From Phascolarctos cinereus (Eukaryota > Chordata > Mammalia > Diprotodontia > Phascolarctidae), in assembly GCF_002099425.1 (NCBI RefSeq), contig NW_018343953.1, forward strand, positions 6,909,501-6,973,500: a stretch of DNA of 64,000 nt, written 5' to 3'. The position numbers were made by a program, and so were the translations under genes. The notes beneath the pieces were generated by a model. That model saw only the letters and a program-made list of their open reading frames with translations, did no database searches and was not told the DNA's origin. Shown here piece by piece: positions 43,622 to 53,382 of the stretch. Within the stretch, counting starts at the first letter, position 1. Every line of letters starts with the position of its first letter.

Positions 43622-43862
43622 TACTACATTTTGTATCATTGTTATTTGTGTACATTGCCTTTTTCTCCCTCACCAGATTGTAAGCCTCATGAGGGCAGGG
43701 ATCATGTCATATTTATTCTTGTATCTCTCACAGCAATCAACCAACAAGCATTTCTTAAATCTTTGTTAAGTGCCAGGCACTGTGATGAGCTCTGGGGATC
43801 ACAAAGAAAAATGGAAATGGTTCCTGCCCTCAAGGAGTTTATATTCTAGCTGGGGAGCACCT
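43622..43862. mobile_element. L2 (+) end facing L2 (-) end
   Basis: 43622-43735: sense 'cagattgtaagcctcatgag'. 43736-43862: antisense 'aagtgccaggcactgtgatg', 'ttcctgccctcaaggagttt'. Together they form a potential hairpin. Confidence 0.8.
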
Positions 43863-44243
43863 AGCTAAGGGTACAATAGATGACTGTCAAATTGAATTTG
43901 TTAAGCATCATCCTGTCTTGGGAAGATGGATAGTGACAGAACAGAATCATAGATCTGAAGCTGGAAAGGGCCTCTGAAGCTATCTGGTCCATACCTTTCA
44001 TTTTGCAGATGAGCAAACTGAAGCCCAAAGAGGTGTCCTCACTTGCCCAAGGTCACATAAGTGATAGTATCAGAGGTAGTATTTGCACCCAGGTCCTCTG
44101 ATTCTTTCCACAGTACTTCCTTTGTATCTTCTAAGTCTTCTAAAAACACCCTAGGCACACATTCCACACAAGGCCAGCCTACAACAAACTCCAGTGGCCA
44201 TCATCACCTCTGGGGGGAGGCAGCATTCTTTAGTTCAGTGAAC
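43846..44243 (+). repeat. Segmental duplication, block D copy 1
   Basis: About 90% identical by eye to 45793-46196, from 'ctagctggggagcacctagc' to 'tctttagttcagtgaac'. It contains a MIR (-) at about 43945-44130 ('catagatctgaagctggaaa', 'ttgcccaaggtcacataagt'). Confidence 0.93.
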
Positions 44244-44600
44244 CGGACCCTATATTTCTGGCTTGCAGTGGGCCAGAGAATTAGGCTCCTTCCTCTGTCT
44301 CTGCTTCCACCAACGCCTTCCTGCTTCTGGACTCTCAGCTCTTAGCTGTGGAAGAGGAGGCATTATTGTCAAGCACTTACTAACATCAGTGCCTAATAAC
44401 AAATACATACCTATTCTCTTTGAAACATTGGTTTCTCTGATGGAAAAGATCTTTCTGACTACAAATGCTAAAAATGATGGCTTAATGGATCCTGGCCAGG
44501 AACTCCTAGGTCACTTTGTTCCAGTTTATTCATACTGGAGAGGAGTATGTAACTTCTCACTGTCTCTCAGTAATTACCTGCAGGATAATTGGGAAAATTG
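44244..44600. other. Unassigned, present only in duplication copy A
   Basis: No repeat recognised. Sense frames of 94 and 117 codons have no domain. Confidence 0.45.
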
Positions 44601-44774
44601 TTGGAGGGGATTCTAGGAAAAGGACTGTCACAAACACAATACCCAAGATCAGTATTGTTTATTTCTACTCAACTTTCTATGTGCAGGTTGGAGGGGATTC
44701 TAGGAAAAAGACTGTCACAAACACAACGCCCAAGATCAGTATTGTTTACTTCTACTCAATTTTCTATGTGTAGG
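44601..44774 (+). repeat. Two tandem 87-bp units
   Basis: Units 44601-44687 and 44688-44774 differ at six positions by eye, all transitions. 87 is a multiple of three, so one frame stays open through both (GGDSRK...TVTNT repeated). This is a consequence of length and not evidence of coding. Confidence 0.95.
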
Positions 44775-44904
44775 TTACAGAAGTCTCATCCAAGAGGTAG
44801 CTCCTCTCTTTCTCTGGCACACCCCTCCCAAAAAATCTCCACTTTCAGATTGCTTTTATAAAAACAAACAAACAAACAACACTCCCTTTGATTTGTCTGT
44901 GATG

Positions 44905-45285
44905 CCTATTAAATTCAGAATCTTTAATCTAGAAGTCACTTTACAAATTATCAAGTGATGATTAAACTGAGGTCCAGAGAGGGGATGTGATTGGCAGTTC
45001 AGTGGAAGGAGTATTAGCTTTCTAGTTAGAAGACCTGGCTTCCAATGTCATCTCTGATGCTTAATACCTAGGTGACACTGATCGAGTAACCTCAACTCCC
45101 TGAGCTACAGCTTCCTCATTTGTAAAATCAAGGCATTGGACTAGATGGCCTTTGGAGTCCCTTACTGCTGGAAATCTCTAACCCTTTAATAAAGTCCACA
45201 CAAGGAGTTAGAGACAGAACTAGCCTCCAGATTCAGTTCTCCTGGTTTCCAGACCTAGGTTCTTTGCAATAAAACTTGTGTTAAT
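44905..45285. mobile_element. MIR (-) interrupted by MIR (+)
   Basis: 44905-44993 and 45190-45285 are antisense MIR ('aaactgaggtccagagaggg' and 'cacaaggagttagagacag'). 44994-45189 is sense MIR ('tagttagaagacctggcttc', 'ggactagatggcctttggag'). Confidence 0.75.
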
Positions 45286-45640
45286 AATTGTCCTTTACTC
45301 TTTTAAAATGCACAGACTTCTGGGCAGGTTATTAACATGTTAGAATGAATCTTTTTTTTTTTCTATTGATATTGTAGGAAGGAAGGTCAGCATGGGGGAG
45401 GTCAAGGGGTATAGTGTTGAGAAAGGGGCAGCTTGGTGGTGCAGTGGAATAGAGCACTGGCCCTGAAGTCAGTAGGACCTGAGTTCAAATCTGTCCTCAG
45501 ACCAAACACTTGACACTTATTAGCTGTGTGACCCTGGGCCACTTAACCCCAATTGCCTAACAAAAAAAAAATAGAGGGAAAGAACATAGGAGAAATTGGG
45601 ATTCTGAAACAAAAGACAACTTTACCTAGGGTTGGCCTTA
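45269..45640 (+). repeat. Segmental duplication, block E copy 1
   Basis: It matches 46197-46421: 'cttttaaaatgcacagactt', 'gatattgtaggaaggaaggt', 'actttacctagggttgg'. It differs by a SINE at 45425-45568 that is absent from the other copy. Confidence 0.9.
45425..45568 (+). mobile_element. WSINE-type SINE, later than the duplication
   Basis: 'gagcactggccctgaagtca', 'cttaaccccaattgcctaac' and an A-tail. Absent at the paralogous site near 46355-46375, so it probably inserted after duplication. Confidence 0.9.
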
Positions 45641-45792
45641 TTTCGATCAACTAGCCAATATTTATTAAGCGCCTACCAGGCACTGGGAATGCAAGTGCAA
45701 AGAATGAAATAATCCCTGCTTGCAATGAGCTTACATTTTAATAAGGAGGCAATGGGTACATATCAAAATGTATGTGGCATAAATACAAAGTT
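45641..45792 (-). mobile_element. L2 3' end at the duplication boundary
   Basis: Antisense 'aatatttattaagcgcctac', 'gcttgcaatgagcttacatt', then 'ggcataaatacaaagttc', the last part matching 46422-46480. Confidence 0.8.
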
Positions 45793-46196
45793 CTAGCTAG
45801 GGAGCACCTAGCTAAGGGCACAATAGATGACTGTCAAATCGAATTTGTTAAAATAGTCATCAGCATCATTCTGTCTTGGGAAGATGGATAATGACAGAAC
45901 AGAATCATAGATCTGAAGTTGGAAAGTGCCTCCGAAGCTATCTGATCCATCCCTTTCATTTTGCAGATGAGCAAACTGAGGCCCAGAGAGGTGTCTTCAC
46001 TTGCCCAAAGTCACATAAGTAGGTAGTGTTTGCACCCAGGTCCTCTGATTCTTTCCTCTGTACTTCCTTTGTATTTTCTAATCTTCTAAAAACGCCCTAG
46101 GCACAAAAGAGCCATTCCACACAAGGCCAGCCTACAACAAACTCCAGTGGCTATCATCAGCTCTGGAGGGAGGCAGCATTCTTTAGTTCAGTGAAC
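45793..46196 (+). repeat. Segmental duplication, block D copy 2
   Basis: Paralogue of 43846-44243, including its MIR (-) at about 45905-46060. It is followed directly by block E copy 2; the roughly 1 kb separating D and E in copy A is absent. Confidence 0.93.
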
Positions 46197-46421
46197 TATA
46201 AACCTTGGGTTAATAATTGCCCTTTTAAATAATTGCTCTTTTAAAATGCACATACTCCTGGGAAGGTTATTAACATGTGAGTTTGAATGCTTTTTTTTTC
46301 TACTGATATTGTAGGAAGGAAGGTCAGCATGGGGGTATATGGATATAGTGTTGGGAAAGGGGCATAGAAATAGAGGGAAAGGATACAGAAGGAAATAGGG
46401 ACTTTACCTAGGGTTGACCTT
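46197..46421 (+). repeat. Segmental duplication, block E copy 2
   Basis: Paralogue of 45269-45640 without the SINE. Confidence 0.9.
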
Positions 46422-47130
46422 TTTAATAGGGAGTCAATGAGTATGTATGAAAATGTATACAGCATAAATATGAAGTTCATAAATATAAATATATACAAAG
46501 TAGATAAACACAAGGTAATTTGGGAGGAAGGTCACTAGCATTTGAGGGAGGGGGAGAATCAGGAAAATCTTCATGCAGAAGATAATGCCTGAGTTGCATC
46601 TTAAAAGAGGAAAAGGAAGGAATTTTAGGAGGCATTGGGGGTGGCCAGCACAGAGGTACTAGGACCAGAGATAGAATGTCAAGTATGGATTGAAGAGCAG
46701 GAAAAGGGAAGTAATGTCCAGTGAGTCTGGAAAGATAGGTTAGGGCAAGTTTGTACAGAACTCTAAAAGTTGAATAGAGTTTATATTTTACCATAGAAGC
46801 AACAAGAAACCACTAGCATGGCTTGAGTATGAGACTCACACAGTCAGATATGTGCTTAACAAAAATTACTTTGACAGTTGTGTGTAGGATGGTCTGGAGT
46901 GGTAGGTGAGTTGAGGCAGGAAGACCAATTAGGAGGTTGGTATAGTAATCTATGTGAAAAATAATTCAGTCCATAAGGTGGTATCTGTGTTAGTGGAGAG
47001 AAGGGATCCAATTTCAGAGATATTGTGAAGGCAAAAACAGTCCTGGCAGCCAACGGGATATATGGGATGAGAGAGAGTATAGAGTCTGGGATAATGCCAA
47101 GATTCATAGGGCTTGAATGAACTGAATGAA
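46422..47130 (-). mobile_element. L2 ORF2 C-terminal region and 3' UTR
   Basis: Minus-strand translation around 46860-47107 reads NLGIIPDSILSLIPYI, matching the NLGVILDSSLSL motif of L2/CR1 reverse transcriptases, then LLYQPPNWSSCLNS and TTPDHPTHNCQSNF. A second frame at 46477-46794 carries the downstream part (LQSILDILSLVLVPLCWP). Broken by frame changes. Confidence 0.88.
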
Positions 47131-47395
47131 ATACAGGTTATGGTGGCACTATAATGGAGAAGCTACCTGATCAGGTGGTCCAGTGGCCACACGGTTGATA
47201 GAAAAGTCTTTAAGCTGTCTCCTCTCAGCAACATGACTGACTTTCCTGGACCAGTTTTTGTCTGTTTTTTCCCCCCATGTTCTTGATGGCCAATGTGAAT
47301 TGACTAGATGGCAATCTCAAATATTATTCAGCAGCAATCCTTGTATCAACAATCCATCCAGACCCAGGATCTAGATACAACCATATCTTTCACTC
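47131..47395. other. Unassigned spacer
   Basis: No recognised family. Confidence 0.4.
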
Positions 47396-47790
47396 AAAGA
47401 CAGTGTGATGTAGTGGATAAAGTGTTGGTCTTGGAGTCAACAAGATCTGAGTTCAAATCTCACCTCTGATATTTACTAATTCTGTGATTATAGACAAATC
47501 CCTTAAGCTCTCTGTGTCTCAATTTCTTCTTCCATAAAAGGAGGATGATAATACTTAACCATCTTATAGTCGCTCCTCTGATACGTACTGGTGACCTAAT
47601 CCTGGGCAAGTCACTTAAAAGGCCACTCTCTATGATTATAAATTGCAGGGAAGGTGCCAACCTGCATTGGTAGAGAGTTTTCTTACCTGGGAATTCCATA
47701 TACCATTGAAATTACCTATTACCTACTTCACTAGGCTGCTTTGAGGATCAAATGAGAAAATGTCTATCAAGTCCTATATAAACATTAGTT
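47396..47790 (+). mobile_element. MIR SINE split by another SINE
   Basis: Left part 'gtgatgtagtggataaagtg' to 'ataaaaggaggatgataata'; right part 'tgaggatcaaatgagaaaat' to 'ataaacattagttatt'. Confidence 0.82.
47570..47716 (+). mobile_element. tRNA-SINE 3' half with 'gacctgcattggtag'-type tail
   Basis: 'gacctaatcctgggcaagtc', 'attgcagggaaggtgccaac', 'ctgcattggtagagagtttt', 'ataccattgaaattacc'. Inserted in the MIR above. Confidence 0.8.
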
Positions 47791-47969
47791 ATTATTTCAT
47801 GAATTTTGTGACTGAGGGTGCTGAGTAGAGACCACTAAAGTCATTCTTCTATCTCTGGACAGGGGTGTACTTTAACCAACATGTACAGAAAGGTACCTAT
47901 TATCTTCTCAGGACATTCATAGATAGACCTTTAAATTAGTTCTACAGTAGACAGAATACACCAATAAGC
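47791..47969. other. Unassigned spacer
   Basis: No recognised family. Confidence 0.4.
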
Positions 47970-48190
47970 TAAGCTAGCATTTAAACATAAGGCTTGCAAA
48001 GCGGGTACATACATTATTTCATTTGACCCTCACAGCAATCCCATGGAATAGGAGGTATTATTATTCCCATTTTACAGATGAATAAACTGAGGCTGAGAGA
48101 GGTTAAGTGACTTGTTCTAGGTCTGAGGTGGGATTTAGACTCAGGTTTTCCTGACTTTAAGCCCAGTGCTCCTATCCACTGTAGCCATAT
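47970..48190 (-). mobile_element. MIR/CORE-SINE
   Basis: Antisense 'taagctagcatttaaacata', 'gaccctcacagcaatcccat', 'taaactgaggctgagagagg', 'ctatccactgtagccatat'. Confidence 0.85.
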
Positions 48191-48300
48191 AAGTTCCTTG
48201 AATGTGTTCGAATGAACTATTTTGTTCTTTGCCTTTGTATCGCCAACACTTAGCACAATACCTTGGCACATAGTAGGTTTGTTGATTAATTGATAGTTCA
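48191..48300 (+). mobile_element. L2 3' end
   Basis: 'aacacttagcacaataccttg', with the terminus 'ttgttgattaattgatag'. Confidence 0.75.
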
Positions 48301-48364
48301 TTAGAGCCACAGCAAATATTTGGCAATCCATCTCATCACCACTCTCAACACCACCAATAAACAC

Positions 48365-48883
48365 TTATGAGACTCTGTCAGAGGTACTAGGATACATGAG
48401 ACATAGCCTTGATTCTTATCCTGGAGACTGCTTTATCTGGTTGGGAAGATAGAACATGTACTAATGAAAAGTTTCCATACCCAAATATGAGGCAGAACAA
48501 TATGACAAATACCAGAGACTGTATGGGTAGTAAATATTTTACAGAGTTAAGAGGAAGAAATAATCATTTGTGCCCCAAGCTGGGCAGGAAAGCCTTAAAA
48601 AGAAGAGGTGGGATTGAATCTGACCTATAAAGACTGCATTGGATTTTGTTAGATGGAGAGAAAACATAGTTGATATAGAGGAGAGGAACAAAGTGAGAAA
48701 AAGTGTGAAAGCAGGAATGCAGGAGATATTCACAGAACAAAAAGCAGATTAGTTTGGGTAGAATGGAGGGTCCATTTGGGAGAACAATGAAAGATAAGGT
48801 TGGAAAGGGAAGTTGGGGCACTGAATGCCAGACAAGGGAGTTTGGGCAATAGGCAGTGGAGAGCCAACAAACATTCTTGAAAT
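48365..48883 (-). mobile_element. L2 3' UTR/ORF2 remnant
   Basis: 'gaatgcaggagatattcaca', 'gcagattagtttgggtagaa', 'gataaggttggaaagggaag', 'caataggcagtggagagcca' follow the L2 coding-strand complement in order. Confidence 0.75.
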
Positions 48884-48897
48884 CAAGAAGCATTTAT

Positions 48898-49559
48898 TTT
48901 TTTAAATGTTTTTATTAATTTATTTTGATTTATCAACAATCACTTCCATAAGCTTTTGGGTTTACAATTTTTCTCCTCCCCCCCCCAAGATGCCATGCAA
49001 TCTGATATAGGCTTTACATATAGATTCCTATTAAACATATTTTCACATTAGTCATGTTGTAAGGAAGAATTAGAACCAATAGGAGGAACCACAAGAAAGA
49101 AGAAACAAAACAAAACAAAACAAATTAGTATGCTTCAATCTGCATTCAAACTCCATAGTTCTTTCTTTGGATGTGGATAGCATTTTCCACCATGAGACCT
49201 TTGGAGATGTCTTAGATCCTTGCATTGCTGAGAAGGGCTAAGTCTATCAACGATTAGTCATCACACAACATGGCTGTTACTGTGTACAATGTTCTCCTGG
49301 TTTTGCTCACTTCACTCACCATCAGTCCATAACAAATCTTTCCAGGTTTTTCTGAAGTCTGCCTGCTCATCACTTCTTATAGCGCAATAGTATTCCATTA
49401 CATTCATATACCACAGCTTGTTCAGCCATTCTCCAGTTGATGGGCATCCCCTCAATTTCCAATTCTTGGACACCACAAAAAGAGCTGCTATAAATATTTT
49501 TGTACATGTGGGTCCTTTTCCCACTTTATGATCTCTTTAGAATACAGCCCTAGAAGTGG
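48898..49559 (-). mobile_element. L1 ORF2 C-terminus plus 3' UTR, with target duplication
   Basis: A 70-codon minus-strand frame (49312-49524) reads FIAALFVVSKNWKLRGCPST and then GEWLNKLWYMNVMEYYCAIR, the conserved C-terminal part of L1 ORF2p, followed by a complete 3' UTR and A-rich end. Target duplications 'caagaagcatttat' (48884-48897) and 'caagaagcacttat' (49560-49573) differ at one base. It is 5'-truncated at about 660 bp and landed in an L2 terminus. Among the best preserved L1 pieces here. Confidence 0.95.
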
Positions 49560-49800
49560 CAAGAAGCACTTATTAAGCACCTACTGTATGCCACACTGTG
49601 CTACGCCCTGGAGACATAAAGAATGGCAAAAGATAGTCACTGATGCCAAGGAGCTCATTTCTAATGGATTGGAACTGTGCTTTGGGAAGATCAGTCTGGC
49701 TGATTTATTATCCTATATATATATAGGATAGATTGAAGGCAGGCTGGGGTTAAGAAAGTATTGCAATAGCATAGGAAAGAAATAAAGACTTGGGCTAAGT
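49560..49800 (-). mobile_element. L2 3' end and ORF2 remnant with a palindrome
   Basis: Antisense 'ttattaagcacctactgtat', 'gatgccaaggagctcatttc', then coding complement 'gaagatcagtctggctg' and 'gattgaaggcaggctggggt'. A perfect 22-bp palindrome at 49709-49730 sits between them. Confidence 0.78.
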
Positions 49801-50184
49801 CCCTATTATGCATATTCCAAGAACCACCTATTGGTGAAATCAGATGGAGATAAAGTTGCCACTGATTAATTTGCATGTGTAGAAAAGTGTATTGGACATT
49901 CTATCACATTAAATTGGAAGCCTAGTATTGCTCTCACCTTGGTCCCTTCCCCCTTATCCTTCCTCTCCAAACCAGATGCCCCCACACCTTGTGAAATAGG
50001 TGGCTCATGTGATTTGAGGCATCAAAAGGCTTCACCACCACCACCTTCTATGTATATCCCTTGCCAACATTGCCTCTGGAGTCACTCTTTTTTTTATTAA
50101 GGCATTATATCTCAAGAAGACTCCAGTTAGGGACACTTTGAGTCATTAGCAGTTGTTGATACACTGGCATGATAAAAACCAATT
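49801..50184. other. Unassigned sequence
   Basis: No recognised family. Confidence 0.42.
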
Positions 50185-50385
50185 TCTATAAATTTTAAGG
50201 TTTCCAAAGCACTTTTCTATTATTTAAGTTTTTGAGGCTGGTAGGACATGTGTCATCCTTATTCTGTAGATGAGGAAACTGGGGCCCAGACGAGTGTAGT
50301 GACTTGCTCCTGATCTCAGGTAGCTATTAAGTGGCAGAAGTGGTATTCAAACCCAAGTCTTTCCTGATGCAAACAGTCTAGTTAT
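50185..50385 (-). mobile_element. MIR SINE
   Basis: Antisense 'gatgaggaaactggggccca', 'gtattcaaacccaagtcttt'. Confidence 0.78.
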
Positions 50386-51032
50386 TCTTTTTCGGCTTTA
50401 GCATAGGGTGATTTCTCAGGTTAGCAAATTGCCACTTATAGGGTATAGGGAGGAGAAGAGGGTAGGAAGAGAAAGATTTGGAGTATGAACTACTGCCCTG
50501 GGAAGACAGAACTAGGTGAGGAGGCAGTGAGTGAGTGGGTGGGTGGAGGGGGTTGGTCCCTGGGACCTCAGAAGGAGCTTTGTATTAGTAGGGGCTGAGA
50601 AATGATGGCACAGTAGAGGGGGAGGAGACCACCAAGGCCACAGATTGACCATCAGTCTGTGTGTTCTATTTTCCTGGCTATGATGATACTGATTGGCAGC
50701 TGAGCCAGCCAATAAGAGGACAAAGAAATGTTAGCTGATAATAAATGTGCCCTCTTTCTCCCCTCCCCTCTGCTAATTAAGCACAGGAAGTAGGTCCAGG
50801 GCAGCATCTTCCAGTGCAAAGTATGTCCTGGAAGTGTCGGAGTAATAATAATGATCGATATGAAGTCACTTGACTACTGCTTAATTTCTCTGCTACCATC
50901 TTTTAAGTACCTGGTGTTGGTGAGGAAGCCCATAAGGTCTGGGCAACTCCACACCCCGTACCAAGGGGCCTGTATTCTGTGACTCAGTGGCTGCCATGAT
51001 TCAGGTCTAGCTTTGCTGCTGGAATCCAAGCA
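50386..51032. other. Unassigned, no repeat recognised
   Basis: Contains 'cagccaataag' (CCAAT-like) near 50706 and a GGTGG-rich patch near 50535-50560. No CpG enrichment and no gene call. Confidence 0.45.
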
Positions 51033-51195
51033 CTGATCTGAGATTCAAGAGACAGAGACTCAAGCTCTAATTTATTGACTGTGAGACCTTGGGCAAACCA
51101 CTGCCTCTACATGAGCCTTAATTTTCTCTTTTATAAAAATTAGAGGATTGTTCTACATGATCTCTAAGAGCCTTTCCAGCTCTGACACTCTTTTT
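51033..51195 (+). mobile_element. MIR-type SINE with L3-like tail
   Basis: 'gaccttgggcaaaccactgc', 'ctacatgatctctaagagcc', 'tttccagctctgacactc'. Confidence 0.8.
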
Positions 51196-51345
51196 TCTAA
51201 GATCTTTTCTAGTGCTACCCTTCTATATTCTTAGCTGCTTTCCAGTCCCGATGTTTTGTTTCTAAGTTCTTTCCCAAGCACTTCACTTTATACTGTAGCA
51301 GGTCTGACATTCTATGTTTAATATTCCAAGGTCCCACCCAGCTCT
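51150..51345 (+). repeat. ~33-bp tandem array made from the SINE tail
   Basis: Starting from the SINE tail, five or six degenerate units follow: 'aagagcctttccagctctga', 'aagatcttttctagtgctac', 'tagctgctttccagtcccga', 'aagttctttcccaagcactt', 'caaggtcccacccagctctg'. Confidence 0.75.
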
Positions 51346-51424
51346 GGTATTACATGACTGATTCCTCAGAGCTCCTGTAACAGTTACTGTCTGCAACTCA
51401 GCACAAATTACCTTTAAAAAAAAA

Positions 51425-51790
51425 AACCCAGTATTTTTTTTTTCAATTACATGTAAAGACAATTTTTAACATTCATTTAAAAATTTTGGGGGGGTTCCAA
51501 ATTTTCTCCCTCCCTCCCTTACCTCTCCTCTCACTATGAGGGTAAGCAATTTTAATAGGTTATATGTGTGCAATCATGTAAAATATTTCCCTATTAGTCA
51601 TATTGTGAAAGAAGAAATGGACCAAAAGCAAAAAATAAAATAAAATAAAGAAAGTGAAAATAGTATGTTTGATCTGCATTCAGACACCATCAGTTCTTTC
51701 TCTGGATGTGGATAGCATTTTCCATCATGAGTCCTTTTGGAATTGTCTTGGATCATTGTATCACTGAGAAGAGTTAATGAGGAAAGTCTC
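51425..51790 (-). mobile_element. L1 3' UTR
   Basis: Antisense 'tcaattacatgtaaagacaa', 'attagtcatattgtgaaaga', 'ctttctctggatgtggatag', 'gtcttggatcattgtatcac'. Confidence 0.87.
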
Positions 51791-51905
51791 ATGGCCCTGA
51801 CTAGACTGTAAGATTTTGGGGTGCAAGAACTATGTCTTATACTCCATCCAGCCAAAAATCTGGCCCAGTGCTGGGTATATGGTCAGTGACCAACTATCAT
51901 CCGTT
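51791..51905 (+). mobile_element. L2 3' end, diverged
   Basis: 'ctagactgtaagattttggg', 'ggcccagtgctgggtatatg'. Confidence 0.6.
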
Positions 51906-52204
51906 ATTTACAAAGTTAGCAAAGTTGTCTTCTTTCCATATATGTAGAATGATTTAAATAATATATTTATTATTTATGATATAAAATAGTAATAATATTC
52001 TTATAATGAAATAATATGTTTATAATTATAATCACTAAGCATGCTTTAAAAATCTCTGGTTTTGTTCATGACAGTAGAAAAAATACACACAGACATGCAA
52101 ATATGCATGTAGATATATGTATTTATTCCACGTGTATGCACACCTGTGTGCCTATATCATGTATGTATATACACACACATGTATGCATGCAAGTGTTTTT
52201 ATTT
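51906..52204. repeat. AT-rich then TA/CA simple repeats
   Basis: AT-rich to about 52030, then mixed CA/TG/GCAT repeats at 52080-52200. Confidence 0.7.
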
Positions 52205-52394
52205 GAGTTCGATTTGATTCAGAGTTCAGCAAATGAGTGTTCCTCTTCGAAGTTCATGGTTCAGTTCAAGTCCCTTTTGAGAGTGCAGAATGCGATGGTT
52301 TCTAGGACCCAGCTAGTTCGGTCTTCTTTAGGCTCTTCGAAGTGATTACAGGGTGGGAGGTAGGATTCTGGGCTTAGTGGTATGTATGAATGAG

Positions 52395-52408
52395 AGAGAG
52401 AGAGAGAA
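52395..52408. repeat. Short (GA)n
   Basis: Seven GA units inside the CpG-enriched patch. Confidence 0.85.
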
Positions 52409-52689
52409 AATCTGAACTGAAAAGACTTGCGGTAGAATAGCTCTGCCGTCGCCAGGCAACTGACCTGACGCAACCAAAAAAAAAGTCCCTAAAAAAAAAA
52501 AAGAATAGCACCGCGAATTCACAGGAGCATGGGAGAAAAAGGGAGGGAGCGAGAGGGAGAGGCAGCTACTGAGACAGTAATCAAGAGGCAAGGAAGCAAA
52601 GAAAGCCACACCACAAATAACAAGTTGGGTGTATGAAGGAAGAAGACAGAGAAAATATGCCTCTGGAATATTAAACGGGACTGCCTCAT

Positions 52690-52690
<1 letters not shown>

Positions 52691-52773
<83 letters not shown>

Positions 52774-52783
52774 GCGCGCGCGC
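52691..52783. repeat. (GT)n ending in (GC)n
   Basis: About 45 alternating GT/GC dinucleotides ending GCGCGCGC. Open frames through it (His-Thr or Cys-Val repeats) are artefacts. Confidence 0.97.
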
Positions 52784-52884
52784 CCCGGGGCACTCCGATG
52801 CGTGGATGTGTGCAGAAGACAGAAGAGCAGGACCTGAGACTTCTGCTGCTACTGTCATTTGAAGGACCTTGATCCCTCCTCCGG

Positions 52885-52890
52885 GTGAGT
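52885..52890 (+). promoter_or_regulatory. Candidate splice donor
   Basis: GTGAGT preceded by CCGG. A near-ideal 5' splice site at the edge of the CpG-enriched patch. Confidence 0.35.
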
Positions 52891-53341
52891 TTCCCCACCT
52901 GAACATCCTCTTCAGACAGGTTCCATTTGGAAGAGTTTGGGAACAGACGTTTATCATGAGACTGAACAAAGCTATGACAAATATTCTTGTGGGAAAATGA
53001 TCTGGCTTTGGCAGGCATGGAAGAGGATAGCCTCAGATGTAGGGGAGGGTTTTTTTGTTTTTCTGCATGTCTTGGTTTTTTCAGCTTCTCAAGCATCAGT
53101 TATTGCAACTGAGTTGGAAGGGGGGAAGAGAAAGGGGGAGAGAAAGAACAATAGCAACCTCCTATCCCAAAGTATCTCCCAGTGGTCTCTCACAGACCTA
53201 TATGTGCTTAGACCGACACAGCAGACAGACACACATACCCAACATCACACACAGAACTACGTGCTCGAAGGAAAGTGGGGCTGGGGGCTGATGGCTCATC
53301 CGCTTTTGTTGACATCATTTAGCACATGAGAGAAATCCTTA
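52891..53341. other. Unassigned sequence
   Basis: Would be intronic if the candidate first exon is real. A 130-codon sense frame (52937-53329) has no domain. Confidence 0.45.
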
Positions 53342-53382
53342 AGGATAGGAAAGCAAGGTGGCATAGTGGTTAGAGATAGACA
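53342..53382 (+). mobile_element. SINE head fragment
   Basis: 'aaggtggcatagtggttaga' is an isolated SINE 5' head. Confidence 0.55.

Larger units (their letters stand above)
52205..52884 (+). promoter_or_regulatory. Candidate promoter and first exon (CpG-enriched patch)
   Basis: This is the only CpG-enriched stretch seen in the window. It holds TTCG-type CpGs at 52205-52340 and about 18 more at 52430-52884, including those at the GC end of the GT run. 'gtcgccaggcaac' at 52448-52460 fits the RFX X-box pattern GTNRCC-N-RGYAAC. 'ctgacgcaac' nearby resembles a CRE or ATF/CEBP site. No TATA box is seen. A purine-rich segment and a long GT/GCGC run follow, and the patch ends at a strong splice donor, CGG then GTGAGT at 52885. 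No ATG frame with a recognisable protein is present, so if real this is a non-coding first exon with its coding exons outside the window. Alternatives: chance motifs beside a GC-ended microsatellite, or an enhancer. Confidence 0.38.

Noticed and set aside
44516-44773. Open frame with a duplicated GGDSRK...FYV unit as a repeat protein
   Set aside because: Explained by an 87-bp tandem duplication whose length is divisible by three; no start context, domain or conservation evidence.
52346-52969. The longest open frame in the window (207 codons, minus strand)
   Set aside because: Its centre is a His-Thr run from the GT microsatellite and the flanks have no domain; the frame stays open because the repeat has no stops.
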